DNA of 64,000 nt from Nilaparvata lugens (GCF_014356525.2 NC_052515.1:19364821-19428820), one strand, 5' to 3'; shown: positions 1 through 11,196, counted from the first letter of the stretch. Translations and numbers: made by a program. The notes: a model not told the origin generated them from the letters alone.

Positions 1-1023
1 TTTTATTATCCACAGTCGAAGAAAGTCTCAGCTGTTTTTCCAAGAATGAATTATCCTTTCAATGTCGTTCAGCGAGTTTTCCCAGGGATGAGACCTAGTG
101 TCGAATTAATATCATAAACCTACTATATTCCGAATTTCGTTAGAGCCGTTTACGAGATCCGTAACCAGAAATAAATATAAATAACCAAATATGAAAATAC
201 AAAAATTGCTCGCTCAATATTATAGGATGTCGATTCCGGAAGTCATTTCAACTGATGTCTTTAATAATTTTTCGACATCATTCAAGCACAGAATCATCAC
301 TCATAATGTTTCTTGTGTGAATTGTCTCCATTGGATACATGCTGAACGATTGTCTTTTGCTTGCAAAAACGAGTAACGCTACGTGATTGAAAGGTTAGAC
401 TCACTGGCTATGCTAGTCCCCAATCAAGATAATATTGTAATTAAACCAGATCTAGCCAGTCGAACCGTCTAGTCAGGCAGGACCCCCAGCTGGATTATCC
501 ATCCAGGTTTCAGACCAGCAAGGTTATTTCTTGAGCTTACTTCCCTCTGTCAAATATCCAATCGAGACATTCAGATTCGATTCAATCACGTAATAGTTCC
601 AATAATTATGAAGCGCAGGGTTGCAAAAATCTCTTCTTCAATCAGATTAATGAAAAATTTAGTGAATACCCACATAGAGACATTATAATTCCTTCAAAGT
701 TTGGGCATTTTCAATTGTTTGTAATTGATTTGATTATTTTTAGATTTGAAAAAATCTGTGTTTTTTATTATGAATTGGAGTGTAACTCAAAAATGTGAAA
801 GTAACACATAGCTGCCTACTAACATTTGGACTGTTGTATAAATCAGAATTGAACCGTTTTGGGCTTTAGCCTGTGGTACTTTTCTAAAAGTTGTGTAATT
901 CTGAGTGATTAAATAAACAAAATTTCATTATTTATATCTATTCTTCATGATGATTAAGATAATGATATCATCATATTATGATATTTTGAAATATACATGA
1001 AGGAGGGAACTAACAAAACATAG

Positions 1024-1184
1024 CCTACAATTCAAACCCTTTCAGCAAGTTTAAATTTACTTGTGAAATCTAGGAAAACACATTGTAAAACGCTGGAAAC
1101 GCAACCTACAATTCAAACCCCTTCAGCAAGTTTCAATTCACTTGTGAAATCTAGGAAAACACAATGAAAAACGCTGGAAAACGC
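1024..1184. repeat. 81-bp tandem duplication in a degenerate repeat field
   Basis: Two adjacent units start at 1,024 and 1,105. They share CCTACAATTCAAACCC, AGCAAGTTT, GAAATCTAGGAAAACACA and the phrase AAAACGCTGGAAA. Looser relatives of the 'acgctgaaaaatgcaggaaacatgcag' type continue to about 1,520. No coding signal is visible. The counterpart is at about 29,830-29,990, where the second unit carries a 3-bp insertion. Confidence 0.7.
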
Positions 1185-1658
1185 CGATTTCAGGTTAATT
1201 TTTGACGTAACTTCGAATCACACTACTTTATCTTTACACAGTTCATTTCGTAACCTTAGCTGAACCTTTGTATTAGATTTTTATATTTTCTGTCAATTAG
1301 TTTTTGAAGAAGCTGATAAAACGCTGAAAAATGCAGGAAACATGCAGATTCTAGGCATTTATTTCAAAACTCTTCTAATATAATATTTTCAATATCTTAG
1401 CCGACTCACTGACATTTTTACGTTTTATTGTTTCATGAAATTTTCTATTTATCAGTCCTTGAAAATGCTGGGAAAAAGCAGAAAAATGCTGGAAACATGC
1501 AGATTTCAGGCCTATCTTTGATTTTTTTTCTAGATAAGTGCTTTGTGTCAACCACCCGTCCACCGCCAATCAAGTCCAATTAGCCCCTCCCGAAACCAAA
1601 TTCTGGATTCGAGTATCTACAGTCCATAAAAATGAAATTGGTGAAAGTCACTGCTTAC

Positions 1659-1826
1659 CACTTTGAATTTAGCCAGTGACGGCATAGGCGCAGCTCTGGT
1701 CTTCTTCACAGTTTTGATAGGAACATCATTCTCCTTATTTTCCGACTTGAAATTGCCCACCAAGTTACCGACTCCATTCAACAAGTGCATCGCTTGCTCG
1801 GTGTGATCCGCGTCGTTGACACTCAT
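1659..1826 (-). CDS. Calpain first coding exon, extra (out-of-order) copy
   Basis: The minus-strand ATG at 1,824-1,826 opens 56 codons ending in AKFKV, followed by the donor GTAAGC. The protein is identical to the exon at 30,470-30,637. In the normal gene it would be followed by the exon at 20,524-20,724, but here it lies about 6.9 kb downstream of exon 6. It could be a second promoter and first exon, the start of a tandem calpain copy to the left, or an assembly artefact. The intron next to the donor differs from the other copy by one base. As a coding exon it is credible; its position is not. Confidence 0.6.
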
Positions 1827-2075
1827 GTTGATATTTCTTTGTGAGTCAAACTGCTCTTACAACACGGTAGAACACAAAACAAGATGCGGTAAACTACACT
1901 GGAAAATTGCACTGCGCAAAACTAGGGGGCGATTTTCACTTGGAAATTAGAGAAAAGTTTAGAACAGTCGATGACAAGCGACTTGCTACAATGAAGCTAT
2001 TAAGAGTAAGACCGCAATTTGTCCTCACAGCTCTGTCTTACTCCCTACTAATGGTTAGTTGGCAACTCAACCGTG

Positions 2076-2083
2076 TATATATA
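2076..2083 (-). promoter_or_regulatory. Possible TATA box upstream of calpain exon 1 (copy 1)
   Basis: TATATATA lies 250 bp upstream of the exon 1 ATG on the minus strand. The same element is at 30,887-30,894 in copy 2. No clear initiator could be placed at the right distance, so this is only a candidate. Confidence 0.25.
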
Positions 2084-2818
2084 GGCTACTGTATTCAGCC
2101 TTCTATCAACAATGAGTTGATTAGGTGTCGATCGTCAACTGCATTCATCAAGAGCTCGTTTTACAAGCCGTGGGAGAGAAGATTCATAAGATGTTGATAC
2201 TGCATGCCAACATCAGATATAAGCTGCAAATTCTTCCATTACTTGCACCTAGGTATAACCCAATACCCGGGTAGAATAGGTTTCATCCAATAGAGTTGTG
2301 AGTAACCAGCTTTTGGAGCAGTCCTACTGCCGTGAAGCTGACCCCACCATATCGAGCCAGAAATTTGAAACATATATATCAATAATTCGGGCTTCCAGGG
2401 AATCCAAGTTTCAGAATATGGGCTGGACAGAAAATGAGGTTTATGATTTTCATGATCCATTCATTTATTCTCGACAAAAATTGAATTCTCATAGCCAAGA
2501 GAGTAGCGTTTCATATTTTGTTTGATGGAATCATATTTCTATTATTTCTAATCTTAAAAAGTATTTTCACCGTGTGAACGATTTCAAATATATTTTTTAT
2601 TTGAAGTGATGTTATCATAATTGAAAGTGTTAGTTATTCGTTCTTTTTTTTGCTAACAATTGCACCCACCCATAAATCGAGTGGTTTTATCTCTTGTCGC
2701 CCCTACATATTTTAGTTATTTAAAGCGCAGAACCATCTACAATGAACCAAAATTATTACAAAGGCAGAACAATTTTTAGCAGATGAATGTTAAATTCAAC
2801 AAAAATTCTACTGCTAAC

Positions 2819-2883
2819 CTGCTTGATCTTGAAGGACTTGACGAGAGCCCTTTTGGACCCAGGGGCCCCGGGAGGGCCCTGGA
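2819..2883 (-). other. 65-bp GC-rich exon-like segment (copy 1)
   Basis: On the minus strand a CTGTAG acceptor is followed by 65 bp that can read QGPPGAPGSKRALVKSFKIKQ and then a GTTAGC donor. It is much more GC-rich than its surroundings and repeats at 31,629-31,693. It lies upstream of the calpain ATG exon, so it could be a 5' UTR exon or an exon of another transcript. The collagen-like reading may be fortuitous, because similar GGCCC/CCAGG-rich sequence recurs at 13.2-13.65 kb without an exon structure. Confidence 0.3.
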
Positions 2884-4229
2884 CTACAGGTAGCTTCACA
2901 CAAAAACATAATTCATCTATTCAGCAAGAAAAACATTTATCGAGTTGAATCAACAACAAAATTTAACTTATAACTTATTTAACCTGCTTCGCTTTGGGAA
3001 TTAAAAGATAAGATTATTTTTGTGAAACATTTATAATCTAAATTCTACCAAAATTGTTATAATCGATTTTGAGGTTAGGCCACAACTTGACATAAGAATT
3101 ATTGAGTCAAATCATTTGAATAATCATTGATGTGTTGGAACTGCTCTATAAAATAGTAGTCCAATTGCAGAGAATTTTGTAGAATATTGGGCGGGGCTTA
3201 AGAGTCGACCTCGAATTTATTCATTGGCGATTGATATTTCCCATTGACAGTTATCAAATTAGCAGTGATCATGTTATTTTTGCTTTTGTTTGATGCAATT
3301 GAAGATTAAATTCCAAATTAAGTTGATTCGGAATTTTATGACTCTCGTATCCATCTATCTCTTGCTTATTCTAAAATTTTTGGCATAGCATGACACTTAA
3401 TTTTTGTTTCACTTATTCAAAAGTGTGAGATTCTTTCTTTTATGGAAGTCCATTTATACAAAAGAGTCTATTCATAATAGTTAGTATAACATTTATTGTG
3501 GCTGATTCCTCATGTCCTAAACTTTACTATCATAAATATTAAAGTGGGATGAATTTGCATAAATCTGAATAGAATTATTCAATCATTTTGATTATTGACT
3601 TCCATTATATGATTTCTTTCTTTGATCTTAGCTTGAAACCAAAAGCCTAGAGATGAAAATTTGGATGTAAACTAACATATGACTCAATTTAATTTCTATC
3701 TGAAATATAGGGGCACCGAGCTTCGCTTGTTGTTTATTTATTGATAAACAGAACACAATTATTTAAAATGATTTGGGAAGGACTAACAGGCACAGCCCGA
3801 AACTGTTTTTTCCACGAATTTTGATTTATACACTATAAATAGTCAAAAAAGTAGGTTATGTTCCATACACTTGAATTCAGATCCAATTTTAATCCAAACA
3901 TTTGAAAACAGAAAAGTTCTGATTTGGATTGTTCACAGACCAAATCGAATAACAAAAAACACTCACTAATCACTTGAAACAGTAGCACAAAAGCCTATTC
4001 AATTCAATCAGGATCGAATTTCATGAGAATTAATCAGAGCAAGTTTTTTTTTAAATAGAAGGCTTCTCTCATTAGTTCTTGTGGTATTTAGTCCGGATAA
4101 TGGATGACTAGACAGTGCAACTGGCTCTCTCAAGGCCATGGCTGTGTACAAACATAGAGCAACAGAGGAACCAATACAACAGAAGCTGAAAAAATCAGTC
4201 CCATTTCTATCACCTCACAATAACCAGGT

Positions 4230-4329
4230 NNNNNNNNNNNNNNNNNNNNNNNNNNNNNNNNNNNNNNNNNNNNNNNNNNNNNNNNNNNNNNNNNNNNNNN
4301 NNNNNNNNNNNNNNNNNNNNNNNNNNNNN
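4230..4329. other. Assembly gap (100 N)
   Basis: Exactly 100 N, the usual arbitrary-size scaffold gap. It falls where copy 1 of the long repeat ends. The sequence to its right is a diverged relative of what follows copy 2, so the contigs probably broke inside a dispersed repeat. Confidence 0.98.
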
Positions 4330-4399
4330 TTTTCATGCAAAATTTCCTTGTGCTAGATACAGAGTGACTAAAAAATCTTGTATTTTCGGTTCATATTTC

Positions 4400-4770
4400 A
4401 GTTTTTTCAGCTATTTCCGCCAAATCCAGTAATCGGAAAGAAAATTCCGCTCCCGCCTTTTTCAGTTTATAAAATTCTGAATAAAATGAGATCATTCGAA
4501 ACTCTCCATCTTCAATGAGTACCGAAGTACTTTCATCATCATCACCAACTTAATTTCATCACATTGAGATTTAGCACAATGATATAACTTCATAAGATCA
4601 TGTTCTTTGAAAATCACCCATTGGATACATTCAATTAAGTGGAGAGGTGCGCATAAGAACACCTCAAGGATCAAAATTTCAAACAAACATAACTTTCGAC
4701 ACAATTATCGGATCTCATCGTTTTACAGATCATTATATTCGACTCCTCAAGGCGGTTCAAAATCATGCAT
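4400..4770. repeat. Dispersed repeat, diverged from 33,070-33,670
   Basis: Shared phrases include 'aaaatgagatcattcgaaac', 'acacctcaaggatcaaaa' and 'tcaaggcggt', in the same order and spacing as after copy 2 at 33.07-33.67 kb. Divergence is clear, with many substitutions and indels. It is therefore a separate member of a repeat family and not a continuation of the near-identical duplication. Confidence 0.7.
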
Positions 4771-5480
4771 CATGAGTCATTATCAGGCAAATAAGCCATG
4801 AATTTATCAGGATAATTTATTTGAAGAGTAGCTAGTTCAAAAATGTACAAATTTATGACAGTTTTTATCAGTAGTTCAACAAAAATGGGCTTACAGCGAT
4901 CTAGGAGATTTGCATTGCTCATGATTCTCACAATCGTTTTCTGTAACCTCATAATTCCATCAACCCTAGTGCAATTGTCCCATACAAGTAAACATAATTT
5001 AAAAATAGACTGGAATAAAGTAAAATAAGCCATCTTTACACAGTTTGATGTTGCACAATTTTCAAGTCGTCCAATAAGATAGATTATACTTAACAGCTAT
5101 ATTTTTGAGTAGTCTACATGTCTGAGTATTTCTCAATGTCAACTGTCTGTCGCCATGAACCCCCAAGAACATTACATCATCAACCATACCTTGCTTAGCA
5201 AGTTTATTAGCGTAAGATTTAAGACTGAAAATTACATTCACAGTTCTATTTTCATTCAAAAGCTAGTCATTGTCTTCAACCCAGTCTCCCGCATCCTTCA
5301 ATGAAATATTTACAAGATTTGAAAGCTCTGCTAAATCATTTGAGACATTAAAAAAGTTATTTTATATCGTCAGTGTATAAAAGTGTTTTACAATACATTG
5401 TGAGGCAAGTCATTTGTGCTTATTAAACAAAGTAAAGTGCCAAGAACGGACCCCAAAGTACACCGAACTTAAATCTTACA
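4770..5480 (-). pseudogene. Degenerate LINE reverse-transcriptase fragment
   Basis: Translation of the minus strand gives a broken reverse-transcriptase palm region, with a GVLWGPFLALYFV-like stretch and a YTDD box near 5,360. The usual C-terminal region of CR1/Jockey-group LINE proteins follows (LLVWDNCTRVDGIMRLQKTI, then DRCKPIFVELLI). Stops and frameshifts interrupt it. The C-terminal part resembles the corresponding part of the LINE at 16-17.9 kb, so it probably belongs to the same broad group. It lies in a calpain intron or in the region downstream of exon 6. Confidence 0.6.
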
Positions 5481-5796
5481 AACAAAGACCATTCTACACT
5501 AATGCAAACCGCTTGCTTTCTATATTTTAGATGAATTTCGCAGAATGGGGGTGATTTACCCCTGAAACCACAACTTGTTGGCTTCGCAGATGAAGACCTG
5601 CAATCTGCAGGAGGACCTGTTGAAGACCTCTTGAGACCTGCAATCTGCTTATTTCCTCAACGGTCTCAATTCAAACAGATTTGAAAGGTTTTGCGTTTGA
5701 GGAGGAACTGCAAACCAACTTGATTGATGAAACGATTGATGATTTAGAGATGCTATCAAACAAATTGTCAAGTAATGCTCTTGGAACAACAAGCCA

Positions 5797-7260
5797 ATGC
5801 TAGGCAACAAACAAGAGAACAAGAAAAGGAAAATACCAAGAGAAATAAGTAAATTACTGGAAATTAATTACTGGAGAGAAGAAGGAAACTGGAATAAACT
5901 GATTAAATTCAGCGGAACCTCAAAGGTTTCAAGCAGAAAATTGAACGAATGGACCAACAGAAGCAAAATATCTGATTTGGAAGAGACTATCGAATTCGGC
6001 AATAGTATTAAGCAATCCAATAGGCTACAGCAGCATCTTGGTAAGAACATGGCATGACTGCTATGAAGAATAACGGTGTAATTGAAATGGTAGAAATAGA
6101 AGGGAATATTAGAAATCATCTGTTATTTCTATCAGAAGCACTAAGATCGAAATATTGACAAAGCTATTCAATACATGTCTCAGGTGCGGCAGAATTCCAG
6201 AAATATGGTTAAAAGCCAGCCTATAACTGCTTTTTAAGAGAGGTGATAGGAAAGAAATAAAGAACTATTGGCCGATAAGTATTCTAGTATAATATAATAA
6301 TGTAGCCTATTTATATCAGTTATAACACATTGCATAGACAATTACCTGACTTAACAAACTTCTGTCGATCAAGCTGGTTTCAAGAAGAACTTCAACCCTG
6401 GACAACATACTTGTATTGCTGGAGCTGATAATAAGGAACTCAAAGAACTATAAATTCCCACTAGTTCTACTATTTATAGATTTTGACGAAGCATTCGACA
6501 GTGTTACAACAAAATCCCACTAGAAACACTTTCTGGACTTTGTATAAGAGGAAACTATCTAGATTTATCCAAGTTCATCTATGAAAGAATGGAAATTGAG
6601 TTTAAATGGTGAGGAAAAGGAAAATTTGTGGAAGTGAGAAGAGGATAAAGGCAAGGTAACATTCCAGCAGCCAAAATATTCAACGCAGTCCTTAAAACAT
6701 GCTTCAGGAATCAGAATTGGAATGATAGTGGAATAGATATCAATGGTAAAAAATGTAACACCTTGAAATTGGCAGATGATGTTGTGCAAATAGGAAGCAG
6801 CACAGAAGAAGCTCACTACATGCTAATGGATTCAATTGTAGAGACAGGGAAAATTGGATTGAAGGTGAATTTAAACAAGTCAAAAGTCATGACATTCAAC
6901 TGCGAAGAGAAGGAAATATCACTGGAGGAAGGAAGAGAAGGAAAATTTGAACATTATTTCCACTTGGGGCAGAAGATTGGGAAAGACAGTTAATGAACAA
7001 AGATCACCTGGAAAGTTGCATTAGGCTGTCATCAACAACAGCTGTCAGAGCTTCTTTCAACCCTCTGTCCTCAAAAATAAGACATTCTACTTTTTGAAAA
7101 CATCAGTTGAGATAGCAAGACCATCTGACATAGATAATATGAAGAGAAATTCCTCAAAATAGGTAAATTGGTCAATGAAGGACAAAGTTGCGAACTTGGC
7201 TCATCTGTGAAGCTGAACTAGTCTTTCCATTCAATACACTCAAATAAACATCCTAGAATA
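5797..7260 (+). pseudogene. Degenerate LINE reverse-transcriptase fragment
   Basis: Pieces of a reverse transcriptase follow in order on the plus strand: a 'RCGRIPEIWLKA' stretch near 6,180, 'FIDFDEAFDSV' near 6,475 (the palm motif with the first catalytic Asp), and 'KLADDVVQIGSS' near 6,765 (the ADD box). Thumb-like sequence runs to about 6,990. Several stops and frameshifts separate the pieces, so it cannot encode a functional protein. The subfamily is uncertain but differs from the LINE at 15-18 kb. Confidence 0.65.
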
Positions 7261-7355
7261 AAGATACGAGAATATTCCTTTTCTTCAAGCATATACTCAC
7301 TATCTTTTGTGTTTGATAAAGCGTATAAACATAAAAACTGACTTAAGCTGCATTT

Positions 7356-7516
7356 AGCTGCGTTTACATCAAAGTTATTAACAAAATGTCAATAACTTAA
7401 TCCTCATAGATTCTATTAGATTGAACATAACTTATCATATACATGATGAAAATTTATGTGTTTGTCAAGTTCCATTCAATCTAATAGAATCTTCAAGGAT
7501 TGGTGTAAACTCAGCT
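7356..7516. mobile_element. Fold-back MITE-like element
   Basis: The ends AGCTGCGTTTACA and (reverse complement) AGCTGAGTTTACA pair in 12 of 13 positions. Inside, 'attctattagattgaa' near 7,410 pairs with its complement near 7,475, so most of the 160 bp can fold into a hairpin. There is no ORF. The terminal AGCTGCGT is shared with the insertion at 43,265-43,503, suggesting one non-autonomous DNA transposon family. Confidence 0.65.
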
Positions 7517-7869
7517 TTAGAAGTCATCAAATAACTTGTTCAAAATCACAGAGTACATTCATATAGCATTCAACTGTAGGCTTCAGGCCTACTACAATGA
7601 TTTAGGCTCAGCATAAACAATTCAGGATGTTCCTGGGAACATCATTTGAGGTTAATTGAATTGACTCAACCCGAAATTTCGGAGAACCAGAGTTGAGGAG
7701 CCCTATTTATTGTTTTTGGAGGGACAGATTCAAGGATCCAAAGGTTCAAAGAACCCCACTCGTCAACCGAAGCTTATTGTGTTCCCAAGTAGTATGTTAG
7801 TCAGCCAAACCAATACGTCTATGTCCTTTACAAGAACCAGGAGTTCATTACATTCCATTCATCACCTGG

Positions 7870-8550
7870 TTTCAATCCTTGTTGCAATCCAGTGTGATAT
7901 GCTTGGCAGTCTCTTCTGACTGATTAGTCCTCGTGACCCAGGTGAGTTCCACTCCTGGCCTTCTTTGTAGGTTCTCCCACTGAGGAAGGGGCGGCCAAGT
8001 TGCCTCTAGGGCGCCCGGCCACTCTTGACCCACATTTGTGCCTGGTTTTTCACCTATCACTGGTCTCTTTAGTTTTTTCTTTTTGCCCCTCTGAAACTTT
8101 GCAGGGTCAAAAGCCCCAATTCCTTCAAGAAGTTATGCCCGAATGGCCGCCCTGTTTTGAGCAGTGGTGAGTTTTGGCCTCTCCACCCACAAACTCGTGA
8201 CCTATGTGAGTTCCACTCCTGGCCTTTTTGTAGGTCCTTCCGCTGACAGAGGGGACGCCAAGCTGCCTCCAGGGCGCCCAGCGCTCGGCCACCCTCGACT
8301 CAGCATCTTGACCCACATTTGTGCCTGGAGTTTCGCCCATCTATAGTCTCTTGAGTTTTTATTTCTGCCCCTCCGAAATTGCCCTGATGGGGCAGATCCC
8401 GTGGTTTTGAAGGCAAGGCAACTTCTGGAGTTTCCTTGAGGTCCATTTTAGTCGCCTCCTACGACAAGCATGGATACTGTAGGTGAATTCCGGTTTTCAA
8501 CACATTCTTGAGTACGATGATCGACTCAATGCTCCCCCTACCCACAGGGG
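7870..8550. repeat. GC-richer repeat, internally duplicated (~265 bp)
   Basis: Two related halves start near 7,870 and 8,135. They share GTGAGTTCCACTCCTGGCC, a 'gggcgcc' stretch, 'ttgacccacatttgtgcctg' and 'tgcccctc(t/c)gaaa'. The right end (8,440-8,540) has a distinct segment with 'gtcgcctcctacgacaagca' and 'cccctacccacagggg'. I believe the latter recurs widely in hemipteran genomes but cannot name the element. No intact ORF fits. Confidence 0.55.
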
Positions 8551-8705
8551 ACTGAGGAGCCCTAAGTTGAAGTCCATAGATACGGCCTTATTTGTCGCTG
8601 GAATATTCCTGTCTGTCTAAGGAATACTCAAATAGCCATATTCAAATAGCCTAGTCATAAAAAATAAAGACATGATTTATCTGTATATAAATGAGATGAA
8701 CTTAC

Positions 8706-8877
8706 ACCAATTGAACATGTCATCAAAGATGACCTTTCATGTGCTTTTTCTATGATTTTGAAAAGATTGGACGATGCTTCGTCCCTCAAATCGTATAATT
8801 CAGTGACGCCGCCAGTGAAATCTTCTAAGGCTTCGGAAGCTTTACCGTTTTTTAGCGCTTCGTAAGAGCCATGTAGT
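8706..8877 (-). CDS. Calpain exon 6
   Basis: Minus-strand exon with acceptor TTTCAG and consensus donor GTAAGT. The first base completes the Lys codon begun in exon 5. The remaining 57 codons read LHGSYEALKNGKASEALEDF and then TGGVTELYDLRDEASSNLFK, ending CSIG. In calpains this segment is the end of protease core subdomain PC1 and the start of PC2, with the typical YEAL..G...EAL.DFTGGVTE motif. It covers predicted residues 232-288 and ends in phase 0. The next exon should encode the region with the catalytic His, and I find no such exon between here and 4,330. Confidence 0.92.
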
Positions 8878-10254
8878 CTGAAAATTGAATCTTTAGAAAT
8901 TAGAGAATGATACATCACAGAAGTATATTATTTCTAAAAATCGATAAGAAATCGTAATTCATGGAATATGAGAATATTATTTCGAAAATTCAAGGAATTG
9001 ATTTATTGAGATCTCACAGTTGAGCAGTATTTCAGAGAAGTCCTTCAAATGTGGAACATATTTTTTAGAAAGGCCACCAAAACAAAAAAGTGATTAGAAT
9101 GAATGCTTTATTTTTTCCCATCAGTTTATTTGATTATTAATCGGTGCTGCAATTTCTCATTTGACTTCATCATTTGTTCAAATGGATGTTCCGATGTATT
9201 CATTAATGAATTTGTACAAACACTCAAGGTACCTAGAATACATTGTATTCTAGGTACATTGCAAACACCTATCATTGAAAATATTGAGAAAGATGAACAT
9301 GCATGTCAACCCTTAACAGATTCAATATTTAGAAGTTGAAATAAAATTATCATGCATATCCTGTCGTTAGTGGGCCAACCTTAGCAAAAGAAAAGTGAGG
9401 CAGGATAGAATCAGATTCAAAGATAGTATCTTGACTGTTGATCATGACGTATTTCTATAAATTGTATGGCATAATGTTGTGTGATTATCAAAATGGTAAC
9501 TTATAGGTTTTATGAAATTTATTGAATACAATGGATGTTTTAAAACACCCACCATAGAGGAAAATAAGCATTAGAAGATATCCCATGGTATAGGGTGGTT
9601 TATGTTCTAAATTTCAAGCCGACTATTGTATATTACTGTCTTGGCCGGGTGTGAGTGTAAGAACGGCACAGATTTTGTTATTTTCCAGATTCAGTTCAAG
9701 TTGCATTATCGTAAAAAGTTGGTCACTATAAAAAAAGTCGAGAAGTTGGAAAATAATCACTTCATGAAAATCAACTCTCTTCTGAATAATGGAGGGAACA
9801 GTTTCATGACGAAAGCCTAGGCTTGGATTTAATGAATAATATTACAGTATGAAAAAATATTATCCCAGAAAAGAAAGTAGTGTAAGAGTACCGCACAAGA
9901 TTTTTAAAAATCTCCCCCGAATATGTTGAGAATATCAGCTGAAATCTTTCTATCCATCTTACCATCACTCTTCCCAGAAGTGGAGTTTTATGAGGGCTAT
10001 GTTCATCTTATTTATTTATTTATTCTTCATTGCTCTTTTACATCCATTCATGAGTTGAAAATAGACATTAACCAATACAAAAACAAGATGAAGAGAGATA
10101 AATCAATTTCAATAGGTCATATATACTTATATTTAACAACATATAGCTATACTACATATTATATTAATATATTAGCATTTATTATTATTGAACTAATATC
10201 CAAATAAAATGCTGTGATTCACCCCGAAGACTTCTGCTACTGCAAATATTGACA

Positions 10255-10481
10255 ACAGGGTAAACAGCCAGATGGAAATTCGATGAGCGCTACTTTTTAA
10301 AACTTATTTGTCAGCCCGGGAATCGAACCCAGCACCTCCTAATTGCCGGTCAGGAATGCTTCCCCCTAAACAAAACTGACAATCTCTGGATAGCAGCGCT
10401 CATTTTATACGAAGATAGCGGCCAGCCAGTATCCAGAGATTGTGAGTTTGGTGTAAGGGTAAGCATTCCTGACCGGCAATT
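10255..10481 (-). mobile_element. tRNA-derived SINE with an inverted partial copy
   Basis: On the minus strand, GGTTCGATTCC (plus coordinates 10,319-10,329) is a perfect RNA polymerase III B box, preceded by 'gaccggcaattaggaggtgc' and followed by 'cgggctgacaaata'. The segment 10,341-10,392 is then repeated in inverted orientation at 10,430-10,481, leaving a ~37-bp loop. The arrangement suggests a minus-strand SINE next to a truncated plus-strand copy. It is not a functional tRNA gene because no cloverleaf can be drawn around the B box. Confidence 0.65.
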
Positions 10482-10763
10482 AATTTGAATTCTCGTTAAA
10501 TAATAATAATTAATTCAGTAGCATTTGAATAATCGCAATATTTCAGTAATTTTCATCTGTATATCAACATTTAATTATATAATACATCAACGTTTGATTC
10601 AGTTTGTTTATTTGAGAATGGTATGAATTCTTGGATAAGTTGAAATAGGAACAGGAGATAAAATTGTAAATTTGGCGACAAACTTTTCTGAAATGAAGGA
10701 GTCTAGTGCAATATTTTATATACTGAATCAATACAATGATACATATACCAATTCCAAAACCAT

Positions 10764-10797
10764 ATATACCATATATACCATATATACCATATATCAA
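10764..10797. repeat. CATATATAC minisatellite
   Basis: Four near-perfect 9-bp units are flanked on both sides by 'caattccaaaac'. Nine being a multiple of three keeps short frames open on both strands, but nothing suggests coding. Confidence 0.8.
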
Positions 10798-11061
10798 TTC
10801 CAAAACACAAAATTACAGCTTGTGACGCCACTGAATATTATCTATAGTATCATAGTCACCTCCAATACAGAGGTGGCTATGATAGTATCTATGATACAGT
10901 CTCAAGTACCGTAGTACTATATACAGAGAGGCTCCAAATTTACTACTCATGAGGTTATGCAACATGAGCTTCACGATGAGTTTCAGGACATTATGTACAG
11001 CTTAACAAGAAATCAATATTTCTGAGAGACAATGCTTTTCTAATTTGGACATTCATCTTAC

Positions 11062-11196
11062 TTGGCATAAGCCTTCTCTAGCAGAGCGCTCCAGAATTCG
11101 TTCTGTTCATTGGAACGCATGAAGACAAGATCTCCATAATTAGTTGGCAGGCGGTCATCTATTACCACGTCCACCCAGTGACCGTACTGCCAAAAC
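11062..11196 (-). CDS. Calpain exon 5
   Basis: Minus-strand exon with acceptor TTGTAG and donor GTAAGA. One base completes an Arg codon from exon 4, then 44 codons read [20 protein letters not shown] followed by [20 protein letters not shown] and KAYA, and two bases of a Lys codon. The W.DVVIDD.LPT, the L.F..S and the [11 protein letters not shown] motif are hallmark stretches of calpain core subdomain PC1. Predicted residues are 187-230. Phases match exons 4 and 6 exactly, which strongly supports the model. Confidence 0.95.

Larger units (their letters stand above)
1..4229. repeat. Long direct repeat, copy 1 (continues left of window)
   Basis: This segment is nearly identical to 28,805-33,039 in the same orientation, with the offset rising from 28,804 to 28,810. 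I see indel differences near 651, 939, 1,119, 1,255, 1,650 and 2,648 and no substitution before about 3.3 kb. Roughly a dozen substitutions then fall between 3.3 kb and 4.2 kb. The copy stops at a 100-N gap. It includes a calpain first exon, a 65-bp exon-like segment and an 81-bp tandem duplication. It is either a segmental duplication or the same locus assembled twice, and the indel-dominated pattern favours the latter. Confidence 0.95.
8878..11061. other. Calpain intron 5
   Basis: About 2.2 kb of AT-rich intron. It contains SINE-derived sequence at 10,255-10,481 and a short CATATATAC tandem repeat at 10,764-10,797. The rest has only short open frames without recognisable similarity. Confidence 0.6.

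Noticed and set aside
191..376. 61-codon ORF identical in both copies of the long repeat (also 28,995-29,180)
   Set aside because: Identity follows from the duplication. There is no domain, promoter or codon signal.
2239..2525. 73- and 75-codon overlapping ORFs, also in copy 2
   Set aside because: Opposite-strand shadows with no similarity or regulatory context.
4138..4356. ORFs running through the N gap (also at 47,632-47,899)
   Set aside because: The frames are artefacts of reading across 100 N.
10319..10329. tRNA gene at the perfect B box
   Set aside because: No acceptor, anticodon or D-arm pairing can be drawn; the sequence fits a SINE.
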